A stretch of DNA of 9,784 nucleotides from an uncultured Rhodospirillaceae bacterium (GTDB taxonomy: Bacteria; Pseudomonadota; Alphaproteobacteria; CAAGCB01; CAG-977), in the NCBI GenBank assembly GCA_900553035.1, contig USCC01000080.1, forward strand, positions 1 to 9,784, in the 5' to 3' direction. A program made the translations under genes and the position numbers. Below, in pieces: positions 1 to 6,210 of the stretch. Numbering within the stretch: the stretch's first letter is position 1; every line of letters starts with the position of its first letter. The notes under the pieces were generated by a model that saw only the letters and a list, made by a program, of their open reading frames with translations, was not told the origin of the DNA and ran no database searches.

Positions 1-1
1 C

Positions 2-370
2 CGGATTTTCAAAAGTGATTGTGCCGTACAGATCATTCAATATGTACGTGAGAAATATCAGAACGAATTCGAATTTCTATGGGATAAATTTCCCGGAAAC
101 GCAATTGTCCGCCGCCCGGATAACAGGAAATGGTATGCCGTTCTTCTGAGCGTTGCGAAAAACAAAATCGGATTAAGCGGAACAGAGACCGTCGAAATCA
201 TAGATCTTCGCATGGCGCCGGAAGAAGTCGCCGCCGCCGTTGACGGCAAAAGATACTTTCCCGGATTCCATATGAACAAGAAACACTGGATTACGATCTG
301 CCTGGACGGTTCCGTTCCTCTGGAAGAAATCTGTTGCAGGATTGACGGCAGCTATCGACTCGCGCGGTGA
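2..370 (+). CDS. MmcQ/YjbR-family protein, 5'-truncated
   Basis: This is the C-terminal 122 residues of a reading frame that enters from the left edge and stops at TGA 368-370. No start codon is expected inside the window. The family signature is clear. An N-terminal part resembles the 'YVREKYxxEFEFLWDKFPGNA' stretch of longer YjbR proteins. It is followed by RRPDNRKWYAVLL, an EIIDLR strand, then YFPGFHMNKKHWITICLDGS and a closing SYRLA motif. MmcQ/YjbR proteins have a CyaY-like fold and are often labelled DNA-binding, but their biochemical role is not settled. The full protein is probably longer than the 118-residue E. coli YjbR, because the sequence upstream of the HMNK core still looks family-like at the window edge. 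It converges with mscL (stop codons about 80 bp apart), and I see no clear terminator between them. Confidence 0.85.
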   Translation, partial: RIFKSDCAVQIIQYVREKYQNEFEFLWDKFPGNAIVRRPDNRKWYAVLLSVAKNKIGLSGTETVEIIDLRMAPEEVAAAVDGKRYFPGFHMNKKHWITICLDGSVPLEEICCRIDGSYRLAR

Positions 371-449
371 CGGCGCTTTGTTCCACGCCTCCTGTTCACC
401 CGATTTTCCATAATCCCTGTCTGAGCACGTCTCCTCCGGACACGGAACT

Positions 450-950
450 TTATTTCCCTTCCCGCGCCGGCGTTTCCCTTTCCGGCAGATCCGCCGTACA
501 CTGCGGACACTTGACGGCCTTGACGGGAATGGCCGAACAGCAGTACGGGCATTCCTTTACCGCAGGAGCGCTGTTTTCCTCCGGTTCGTCGTCAAGCCTG
601 TCTTTCAGGGTGTTGACGGCTTTCACCAGAATGAAAACCGCAAAAGCCACAATGACAAAGCTGACGACCGTATTCAGGAAATCGCCGATATTCATTGTCA
701 CGGCGCCGGCCTTTCGCGCGGCATCAATGGAGATATAAGGCGGCGGAAGTTCTCCGTTCTTCAGCACGACGAACAGGTTCGCAAAATTGACTTTCCCCAG
801 CAGAATCCCCAGCGGCGGCATGATGACGTCCCGCACCAGGGAATCGACGATCTTCCCGAAAGCCGCCCCGATGATGATGCCGACCGCCATGTCCAGGACG
901 TTTCCCCGCATGGCGAATTTCTTGAATTCCTTCAGTATGTTCTTAAACAT
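450..950 (-). CDS. mscL: Large-conductance mechanosensitive channel MscL with C-terminal zinc-ribbon-like tail
   Basis: MscL is an inner-membrane homopentamer that opens under membrane tension and releases solutes during hypo-osmotic shock. The protein has 166 residues. The amphipathic N-terminus is followed by the conserved FAMRGNVLDMAVGIIIGAAF of TM1 (about residues 12-45). A periplasmic loop contains a PPPYIS segment, and TM2 lies at about residues 88-112. E. coli MscL is about 136 residues. The extra length here is a cytoplasmic tail with Cys134, Cys137/138, Cys148 and Cys151 in CPYC...CPQC spacing, which looks like a zinc ribbon; similar tails occur in some other MscL proteins. The start is supported by an AAAGGA site about 7 bases upstream. 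The gene begins 11 bp after the stop of the 962-1840 gene, so the two are very likely co-transcribed. Confidence 0.96.
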   Translation of the reverse strand: MFKNILKEFKKFAMRGNVLDMAVGIIIGAAFGKIVDSLVRDVIMPPLGILLGKVNFANLFVVLKNGELPPPYISIDAARKAGAVTMNIGDFLNTVVSFVIVAFAVFILVKAVNTLKDRLDDEPEENSAPAVKECPYCCSAIPVKAVKCPQCTADLPERETPAREGK

Positions 951-961
951 GCTTTTTTCCT

Positions 962-1840
962 TTATTTCAATGAAAACAGATCCTTGTACGAGAATGACAG
1001 GCCGATCATGAAATTCGCGCCCGCAACGGATGATTCACGTGAATGAGCGCGCAGATAGGAAATATAAGGCCCCAGACTGAGCGTATCCGTGACAGAAGCG
1101 TCCATCCGCGCTGTCAGGCTCAGTTCATAACGCAGATCCGTCCCGATGTACTGGCTGTATGAAAAATAACGCCGATAGTACCCGTCCGTCGAAAAGGAAA
1201 TGTTCGGCCGGTTTTCGGGTTTGTATTCCAAACGCCACCCGACTTCGCCCGCGAATTTTGAAACATGTTTTGAATACGTCATGTCATATTCGCCGACTGC
1301 CGCCACATAGAAATCCTTGACGATTTTGCCGTCAAAAAGGGTCAGGCCGCCTTTCATCCGGGCAATTTTCGCGCGCGGCGCATCGTTGTTGCGCGTAAAT
1401 TCCGTCTGATACTCGGCATTGAACATCGGCCCGAAATTAACGCCGGACAGCTTCCATACCTTATGCGCATAGGACGAGGAGAGCAGAATTTTATCGGCAC
1501 TTTCATTTGTTTCCGAAGGCTCGCCTTCCGGCTTCAGCTTCGTGCGTGCGTATTCCATGAACAGCCCGTTGTTCCAGCGCATGTCCTCCCGGTTATACTC
1601 CAGCATGAAGTCAAACACGCCTTTGACAACGCTCTGACTGTCGGCGTTCAGGCGGCTGAGCGGCGAATTTTCATATTCCGTCGCATGCGACACGTTTGTC
1701 GAGGAAAGTTCCAGCCCGACCCGGCGGAAATTCGCCTTCAGGGTCGAAGGCGCCGGAACCGTTTCAGAGCGGGCGGGAAAAACGGTGAACACAAAAATCA
1801 AAGCGGTCCACACGACATTCAGTGCTGTTGTACGGGTCAT
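962..1840 (-). CDS. Putative outer-membrane beta-barrel protein, family not identified
   Basis: The protein has 292 residues from the chosen start. It begins MTRTTALNVVWTALIFVF, a basic start followed by a hydrophobic stretch, and then FPARS-ETVPAP, which looks like a Sec signal peptide with cleavage near residue 25. The mature part has no further hydrophobic helix. It consists of alternating polar/aromatic strands typical of an outer-membrane barrel (for example FDFMLEYNREDMRWNNGLFMEY, DFYVAAVGEYDMTYS, YRRYFSYSQYIGTDLRYELS). It ends FSYKDLFSLK, so it lacks the usual terminal aromatic residue. The pattern recalls DUF481/DUF3078-like barrels, but I cannot assign a family. The frame is open back to 1981. 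I prefer ATG 1838-1840 because AAGGA lies just upstream and the signal peptide starts there; ATG 1862-1864 is the alternative. It heads an operon with mscL. Confidence 0.75.
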   Translation of the reverse strand: MTRTTALNVVWTALIFVFTVFPARSETVPAPSTLKANFRRVGLELSSTNVSHATEYENSPLSRLNADSQSVVKGVFDFMLEYNREDMRWNNGLFMEYARTKLKPEGEPSETNESADKILLSSSYAHKVWKLSGVNFGPMFNAEYQTEFTRNNDAPRAKIARMKGGLTLFDGKIVKDFYVAAVGEYDMTYSKHVSKFAGEVGWRLEYKPENRPNISFSTDGYYRRYFSYSQYIGTDLRYELSLTARMDASVTDTLSLGPYISYLRAHSRESSVAGANFMIGLSFSYKDLFSLK

Positions 1841-1874
1841 AACATCCTTATTCCTCGCAGTCATGTAAAAAACG

Positions 1875-1907
1875 TTCCCGTATAACATAGGCCACGGGAA
1901 AAAGCGA
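1875..1907 (-). promoter_or_regulatory. Candidate promoter with flanking dyad upstream of the barrel gene/mscL
   Basis: On the minus strand a TCGCTT (1902-1907) is followed after 17 bp by TATACG (1879-1884) with TG one base before it, which is an extended -10 pattern. A perfect 7-bp inverted repeat, TTCCCGT (1875-1881) and ACGGGAA (1894-1900) with a 12-bp spacer, brackets this -10 region and would suit a dimeric regulator. The distance to ATG 1840 is about 40 bp. The -35 is weak, so the promoter call rests mainly on the -10. Confidence 0.4.
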
Positions 1908-2087
1908 GACCGCTTTTCGTTTAAGAACAGGCTCCCGTCAGTCCGTCCGCCGGGCAAGGACGGCGTCAATCTCAGGAACACTCCGCACGCCGCCGCTGTT
2001 CAGATCCGCGCATTCCGGCGTTCCGCCTCCTTTTATCAAGCCCCTTCTGCCCCGTTCAGTCGTAAAGCCAATCTTTTGGTAAGAATC

Positions 2088-2127
2088 TTCCCCTTTTACA
2101 CGGGCTCCCTTGCCCCGAAAAGGGGAA
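2088..2127. repeat. Intergenic long inverted repeat
   Basis: TTCCCCTTTT (2088-2097) is perfectly complementary to AAAAGGGGAA (2118-2127). Inside it CGGG (2101-2104) pairs with CCCG (2114-2117), which gives about 14 bp of stem with a 3-base bulge. It lies 10 bp past the stop of the rclA-like gene, so it may end or protect that transcript. There is no clean U-tract after it on the minus strand, so a classic intrinsic terminator is not certain. The rest of 1908-2087 shows only a short unconvincing open frame. Confidence 0.5.
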
Positions 2128-2136
2128 ACAGCCACC

Positions 2137-3525
2137 CTAAACGGAAATCAGATTCGCCTCAGAGAACAACTCGTTCATCGTTTCACTGACAGACGGATGC
2201 GTATAGATTCCGTCGCGCATGAACGTATAAGGGACGCCGGCCCTCATTGCCACCGCCATCATGTTAATGACTTCGTTCGCGTCACGGCAGAACATTGCAC
2301 AGCCCAGAATTTCATGCGTCTCCGCATCGACAATCCCCTTAAACATCCCGAATTTCTCATTTGAAATACGCATCCGCGGGATGGCCCCTACCGGCACTTT
2401 CGACACCCGGACAGGCCGCCCGCTCGCGCGCGCCTGTTCTTCACTCATTCCGACACGGGCAAACGGCGGGGTCAAAAAAACGGCATACGGAAAAGGCTCC
2501 TGATCGGCTGTCGTCTTCTGAGCGTCCCCGAACAGCGTTTCACGGACAATGCGGTAATCGTCCAGAGAAATGTAAGTAAACTGCGGGCCGCCGCGAACGT
2601 CCCCCATCGCCCAGATCCCGGGCACCGAAGTCTGAAGCCGTTCATTGACAACGACGGCGCCCTGCGGGGTCGTAGCGACGCCCGCCGCGTGCAGATCAAG
2701 CGCATCCGTATTCGGACGGCGCCCGACGGCAATCAGCACGGCATCCGCCGGCAGGGATTTTGTTTCCCCGTCCGCGTCCTTATAGGACACAACGGTTTCC
2801 GTCCCTTCATCGCGGAAGGAAAGAACCCGCGCTTTCAGGCGGATATCGATTCCCTGAGCCGTCATTGCGGCCGCCATGTTTTCAACCATGTCGCGGTCTT
2901 CGCGCGGCATCAGACGGTCAGCGCCTTCCAGCACGGTAACCTGCGATCCGAAAGCAGCATAAAAAGAGGCAAATTCCAGGCCGATATACCCTCCGCCGAC
3001 GATCACCAGCCGGCGCGGCAACTCTTCCAGAGACATCAGCGACGCACTGGTGTAAATCCGGCTGTTTTCATGTATGCCGGGGATATGAGGAATGACGGGT
3101 TCCGCGCCGGTATTGATGAAAATATTTTCGCCGGTGATGCTGAAGGTCTCCGTTCTGGTTTTGACGCTTATTTCCGAAGAAGAAACAAAACTGGCGTGTC
3201 CCGTTATCACTGTAATGTTTTCATTGCCGTTCAGATTATTGAAATTTTTCTGCCGCAGGTCTTCAACCAAGGCTGTTTTTTCGGCAATCACGCGGCGATA
3301 GCGTTCCGCTTTCTGTTCAAAAGAAGCCTCCGCACCCGCGCACGCCCCGCGGGATTGCCAGACCAGAAATTTGGTCGGGATGCATCCGACATTAATACAT
3401 GTCCCACCGTACATTTTCGAAGAATGCTCCACAACGGCGACTGTTTTGCCGCGTTTTGCCATATCTGCGGCAAGCGTCTTGCCGCCCTTCCCGAAACCGA
3501 TGATAACGGCGTCAAATTTTTTCAT
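2137..3525 (-). CDS. rclA: RclA-like FAD-dependent pyridine nucleotide-disulfide oxidoreductase
   Basis: This is a 462-residue flavoprotein disulfide reductase. It has an N-terminal FAD-binding GFGKGG (residues 10-15), a redox-active cysteine pair in GTCINVGC (Cys43, Cys48), an NAD(P)H-binding GGGYIG (177-182), the second FAD motif AMGDV (306-310), and a C-terminal dimer domain with THPS and the His443...Glu448 pair. The text closely follows E. coli RclA: MYGGTCIN.GCIPTK, KNF.NL, INTGA, LPREDRD-type, GGLQFTYISLDDYRIVR-type and TPP..RVGM segments are all present. RclA protects against reactive chlorine species and reduces Cu(II) in E. coli. The start at ATG 3523-3525 matches the RclA N-terminus and has AAAGGA about 9 bases upstream; the 21 extra codons upstream look non-coding. 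It follows the HAD gene by 75 bp. No RclR, RclB or RclC homologue is visible nearby. Confidence 0.9.
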   Translation of the reverse strand: MKKFDAVIIGFGKGGKTLAADMAKRGKTVAVVEHSSKMYGGTCINVGCIPTKFLVWQSRGACAGAEASFEQKAERYRRVIAEKTALVEDLRQKNFNNLNGNENITVITGHASFVSSSEISVKTRTETFSITGENIFINTGAEPVIPHIPGIHENSRIYTSASLMSLEELPRRLVIVGGGYIGLEFASFYAAFGSQVTVLEGADRLMPREDRDMVENMAAAMTAQGIDIRLKARVLSFRDEGTETVVSYKDADGETKSLPADAVLIAVGRRPNTDALDLHAAGVATTPQGAVVVNERLQTSVPGIWAMGDVRGGPQFTYISLDDYRIVRETLFGDAQKTTADQEPFPYAVFLTPPFARVGMSEEQARASGRPVRVSKVPVGAIPRMRISNEKFGMFKGIVDAETHEILGCAMFCRDANEVINMMAVAMRAGVPYTFMRDGIYTHPSVSETMNELFSEANLISV

Positions 3526-3540
3526 TGCCTCTGTCCTTTT

Positions 3541-3554
3541 TTCAATTGAATATA
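3541..3554 (-). promoter_or_regulatory. Palindrome and -10-like box upstream of rclA
   Basis: A perfect 10-bp palindrome, TTCAATTGAA (3541-3550), overlaps a TATATT hexamer (3549-3554 on the minus strand) 24 bp before the rclA start. A small GNRA-type hairpin (TCCC-GAAA-GGGA) lies just upstream. I see no good -35, so this may be a secondary promoter, an operator or chance. Confidence 0.2.
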
Positions 3555-3600
3555 GACATCCTACTCCCTTTCGGGAAAGAGGCAACACACGTCAAATAGT

Positions 3601-4260
3601 TTAGCGTTCGACACCCCGCGCCGGAATCCCCGCGCGAAAGGAAGCCAGATAGCGCGACAGGTTCATTTCCGGCGTAATCAGAACGCCGCCCATGCCGATC
3701 TGCTTCGCCGCCCTGATATTGACCGGAGCATCATCAACAAGGATGCATTCCCCGGGGCGGCGTCCGATTCTGTCCGCGAACAGGCTTAGCCCCTGTTCCG
3801 ACTGTTTCGGATAAAAAATACCGTCCTTTTCCGTTGATGCGATGTCATGGCACGGCACGCCGGTTTCCTCCGCCGTCCGGCCGAATCGAGCCTGAAGCAC
3901 CTTGTCCAGATGCGCACGGTGGTTGTTGGTCAGGATGACGACGTCATGTATTTTGCGGACGTCCTGAAGACGGTCAAACAAAACGTCGTCGCGGGTGATT
4001 TTTGAATAATCGATTTTATCGAACATGTCCGAACAGAACCGGTCGAACGCTGTTTTGTCTCCGCCCGTCATTTCTCGGATGAAATTGAACATGCCCAGCG
4101 CTTTTTTTTCCATCGAAACCGCCGACGCCCGGTTGTATTCGTCATCGGAAATTTTCCAGTCCCGGGCTGTATCCTTCATTGCGCGCACAAAATCGCGCAG
4201 AGAAACCTGAGACGTCGGGTAAATGACGCCGTCGCAGTCAAGTATCAGCGTTTTTTTCAT
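3601..4260 (-). CDS. HAD-superfamily hydrolase
   Basis: The protein has 219 residues and is a cytoplasmic phosphatase-type HAD enzyme. Motif I is LILDCDGVIYP, with nucleophile Asp8 and acid/base Asp10. A helical cap occupies about residues 18-90. Motif II is VVILTNN (Thr111), motif III is probably Lys152 in FYPKQS, and motif IV is ILVDDAP (Asp176, Asp177). All catalytic positions are present, so it should be active. The DCDGVIYP start and helical cap resemble subfamily I enzymes such as phosphoglycolate phosphatase-like proteins and pyrimidine 5'-nucleotidases; the substrate cannot be read from sequence. A GAAGGGAG stretch lies about 10 bases upstream of the ATG. It is the first gene of a probable two-gene unit with rclA, but no functional link between them is known to me. 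Confidence 0.88.
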   Translation of the reverse strand: MKKTLILDCDGVIYPTSQVSLRDFVRAMKDTARDWKISDDEYNRASAVSMEKKALGMFNFIREMTGGDKTAFDRFCSDMFDKIDYSKITRDDVLFDRLQDVRKIHDVVILTNNHRAHLDKVLQARFGRTAEETGVPCHDIASTEKDGIFYPKQSEQGLSLFADRIGRRPGECILVDDAPVNIRAAKQIGMGGVLITPEMNLSRYLASFRAGIPARGVER

Positions 4261-4396
4261 CCGGGCGGCTCCCTTCTGTTTTTAATGCGTTTCAAAACTA
4301 CCAGAAAAAACCCGTTTTTTCATCATAAAAATCCGCTTTCGCCGCATCAGCCCCCGGATCGGTCTCGTTTCGGAACGCGGCGCCGGAGATAAAAAT

Positions 4397-4428
4397 AAAA
4401 CGCCGCAGTCGGACTGCGGCGTTTTTTT
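4397..4428. terminator. Rho-independent terminator, bidirectional
   Basis: A near-perfect GC-rich hairpin has arms CGCCGCAGT (4401-4409) and ACTGCGGCG (4413-4421) around a 3-base loop. AAAA precedes it and seven T's follow it on the plus strand. Read on the minus strand it is followed by TTTTATTTTTAT, and it lies 26 bp after the stop of the HNH gene at 4447, so it most likely ends the HNH transcript. Between it and the HAD start (4261-4396) I see only an A/T hairpin, GAAAAAA-CCCG-TTTTTTC at 4304-4321, and no gene. Confidence 0.9.
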
Positions 4429-4446
4429 CCAGAAACGGATCGGATT

Positions 4447-5250
4447 TTACGACCTTCCGCCGTTACATTTTCTTTTTTCAAAGACAGCGGGCACCTTTTT
4501 ATCCTGCTGTACAGGCGCGGGCCGGGAGGAACCATTCGCCTGCCCGTTCTTCTGAGCTTTTGACGCCTGCTGAGCTTCCATGCGCCGGTGGCGAATGGCG
4601 TTCACATGCTCCTGCGTATAATTTTTTGAATACACGCCCTCGAATATAACCGTATTGTAATTCGGCTCCACTTTAACGTTATCCTTGGTAAAGCCGTACT
4701 TTTTCGGGTCATAGATCATTTCTTCCGAAGACGGAACCAGAATATCGCGGGATTCGCCTTCACGGATTCCCAGAATCTGCGGATCCATGACATCATGATG
4801 CCATTGATCGTGCGGACACAGGGGCGTCAGGATGAAGTTGGAAAACTCGTTTTTCCCGCCGCCATGCAAAGGCAACTTGTGATGCACATTGTATCCTTTC
4901 GGAGCATGACCGTACTTTGCCATTTCCTTGATGGCTCTGTCGGAAAACCCCAACTGCTTTTTCAGTTCTTCGGCATGCTCACGCCCCAGATGCTTCAGGA
5001 ACCTGGAACGCATTCCCTCGTGCGTACGGCCTTTGGCATCCACATAGCCGTCGAATTCCGCCCGGCGCGCCTGACGCTCTTCGTACGGAAGCACCGTGTA
5101 CGTCATTTTTTTCAAAGGAAGCCCGTGGATCGTATCAAAGGAAAAATCCCCCTGCTTCTGATCCCTCGAATACTCCTTCACGTAATCATTCGTAAAGCCT
5201 CTGCCCTGATATTTCGTGTGAGTATACCTGTTATTCTTTTCTGCTCCCAT
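4447..5250 (-). CDS. HNH (VHH...WHH) nuclease-like protein, downstream paralogue
   Basis: The protein has 267 residues with no signal peptide or membrane segment. The core at about residues 119-187 reads GYNVHHKLPLHGGGKN, EFSNFILTPL, PHDQWHHDV and ends EMIYDPKKYGF. This fits a treble-clef HNH/LHH-type nuclease, with the His pair 123-124, Asn134/Asn138, His147 and the WHH at 150-152. Families of this type cleave DNA or RNA; activity here is inferred from motif only. A second conserved block, FDTIHGL (38-44) followed by YTVLP, lies upstream of the core. The C-terminal tail (about 220-267) is polar, Gln/Lys/Ala-rich and probably disordered. It begins 7 bp after the stop of its paralogue, with GGAGG overlapping that stop region, so the two are translated from one message. 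A classic toxin or restriction partner is absent. Confidence 0.75.
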   Translation of the reverse strand: MGAEKNNRYTHTKYQGRGFTNDYVKEYSRDQKQGDFSFDTIHGLPLKKMTYTVLPYEERQARRAEFDGYVDAKGRTHEGMRSRFLKHLGREHAEELKKQLGFSDRAIKEMAKYGHAPKGYNVHHKLPLHGGGKNEFSNFILTPLCPHDQWHHDVMDPQILGIREGESRDILVPSSEEMIYDPKKYGFTKDNVKVEPNYNTVIFEGVYSKNYTQEHVNAIRHRRMEAQQASKAQKNGQANGSSRPAPVQQDKKVPAVFEKRKCNGGRS

Positions 5251-5257
5251 GAAGCTT

Positions 5258-6118
5258 CTACCTCCCGCGGCTTTTGTAATCCTTCACAGCGGAATCCATC
5301 AGCTTTTTCGACTTATTGTCATCGCGCTTTTTCTGTTCCGCCTTCTTGGCATCAATTTCACGGAAAAACGCCGCCGTATCCTTCTGCCGCTGTTCAACGC
5401 TGATATGTTCCGCCTTGTACAGTTTCGGGTACTTGGACGCATCAACGTTTGAACGGTAGCACGGATTGACCGGCTGGTTTTCCTTCATGAAGCCATACTT
5501 TTTGGGATCATAAATCATCTCGTCCGTCCAGGGAATCAGAATCTTGCGAGTTTCGCCTTCGCGGATTCCGACCAGCTGGGGATCAATGACGTCATGATGC
5601 CACTGGTCATGCGGATACAGCGGTGTCAGAATGAAGTTGGAAAATTCATTTTTCCCGCCGCCGTGCAGAGAAAGCTTGTGATGCACGTTGAAACCGTTCG
5701 GAGTATAGCCTTCACGCATGCCGTCCAGATCACGCTGGGTCAGTCCGAGCTTTTCGACCAGCTCCTTTTCATGTTCTTCGACCAGCATCTGCAGAAATTT
5801 TGAACGCACGCCGCCGCCGAGGATCCGGCCTTCGGCATCACGGCCGCCGTTAAAGGCGTTGCGGCCCTGCTTGCGGACGTCCAGCGGAGGAACGGTATAT
5901 TCGACCTCTTTCAGTTTCAGGCCGTGAATCGTATCAAACGTGAACTGACCGGCGCGCTGTTCGGCGGTGAATGTGCCGCCCGGATTAAAACCGCCGCCGT
6001 TCCCCCCGTTGCCGCCGCCCCGGGTATTTCTGTTCGGTTTCTTTTTTCTGTTTTCGTCCCGATTCTTTTTACGGTCGACTTTATGTTTCTGATGGACGTA
6101 ATTGTATGCTTTTGCCAT
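5258..6118 (-). CDS. HNH (VHH...WHH) nuclease-like protein with basic Gly/Asn-rich N-terminus, upstream paralogue
   Basis: The protein has 286 residues. Residues 1-32 are strongly basic (many Lys, Arg and Asn), and 34-48 are a Gly/Asn-rich linker. The block shared with the neighbour follows: FDTIHGL (61-67) and YTVPP. The nuclease-like core at 142-210 has GFNVHHKLSLHGGGKN, His146/147, Asn157/161, His170, WHH (173-175) and EMIYDPKKYGF. The C-terminal 45 residues are a charged Lys/Asp/Gln-rich helix-like tail. The core is nearly identical in pattern to the downstream paralogue, whereas both ends differ. I choose ATG 6116-6118 because AAGGA sits 9 bases upstream; the frame stays open to an upstream ATG at 6151, but that one lacks a site. 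No signal peptide is visible. What it acts on is unknown. Confidence 0.75.
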   Translation of the reverse strand: MAKAYNYVHQKHKVDRKKNRDENRKKKPNRNTRGGGNGGNGGGFNPGGTFTAEQRAGQFTFDTIHGLKLKEVEYTVPPLDVRKQGRNAFNGGRDAEGRILGGGVRSKFLQMLVEEHEKELVEKLGLTQRDLDGMREGYTPNGFNVHHKLSLHGGGKNEFSNFILTPLYPHDQWHHDVIDPQLVGIREGETRKILIPWTDEMIYDPKKYGFMKENQPVNPCYRSNVDASKYPKLYKAEHISVEQRQKDTAAFFREIDAKKAEQKKRDDNKSKKLMDSAVKDYKSRGR

Positions 6119-6160
6119 GGCAGCGAATCCTTGATGTAAAATGTTCCGCAACTCTTCTTG

Positions 6161-6210
6161 ACAAAAATATACAAAATTTTACAAAATATTTCTACAAGAA
6201 TCTTAAAAAA
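6161..6210 (-). promoter_or_regulatory. AT-rich promoter region with phased A-tracts before the HNH genes
   Basis: This AT-rich stretch separates the pdxY stop (6211) from the HNH start. Three near-repeats of 10 bp (6161-6170, 6171-6180, 6181-6190; consensus ACAAAATATT) place A-tracts once per helical turn, a pattern known to bend DNA. On the minus strand a TATATT hexamer (6166-6171) could be a -10 about 48 bp before the ATG. No good -35 stands at 17 bp; TTGTAG at 6192-6197 is 20 bp away. Confidence 0.4.

Noticed and set aside
1938..2135. 65-codon minus-strand frame in the rclA/barrel-gene interval
   Set aside because: The product is Gly/Arg-rich with no motif, part of it is made by the inverted repeat at 2088-2127, and no ribosome site is seen.
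2689..3549. 286-codon open frame on the plus strand opposite rclA
   Set aside because: It is antisense to a well-matched RclA protein, rich in Arg/His/Phe with no recognisable motif, and has no ribosome site.
4304..4321. GAAAAAA-CCCG-TTTTTTC dyad upstream of the HAD gene, considered as an attenuator
   Set aside because: An A/T-only stem of 6-7 pairs is weak and easily arises by chance in an AT-rich leader; no leader peptide or alternative pairing is visible.
4780..5700. Long near-direct DNA repeats (for example around 4800-4880 and 5595-5675), considered as a mobile or recombination repeat
   Set aside because: They are the conserved cores of the two HNH paralogues, with differences mainly at third codon positions; gene duplication explains them.
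6158..6185. Perfect TTGACA with TACAAA 16 bp downstream on the plus strand
   Set aside because: It would transcribe antisense into pdxY with no plus-strand gene following. It is likely a by-product of the ACAAAA repeats, although an antisense RNA cannot be excluded.
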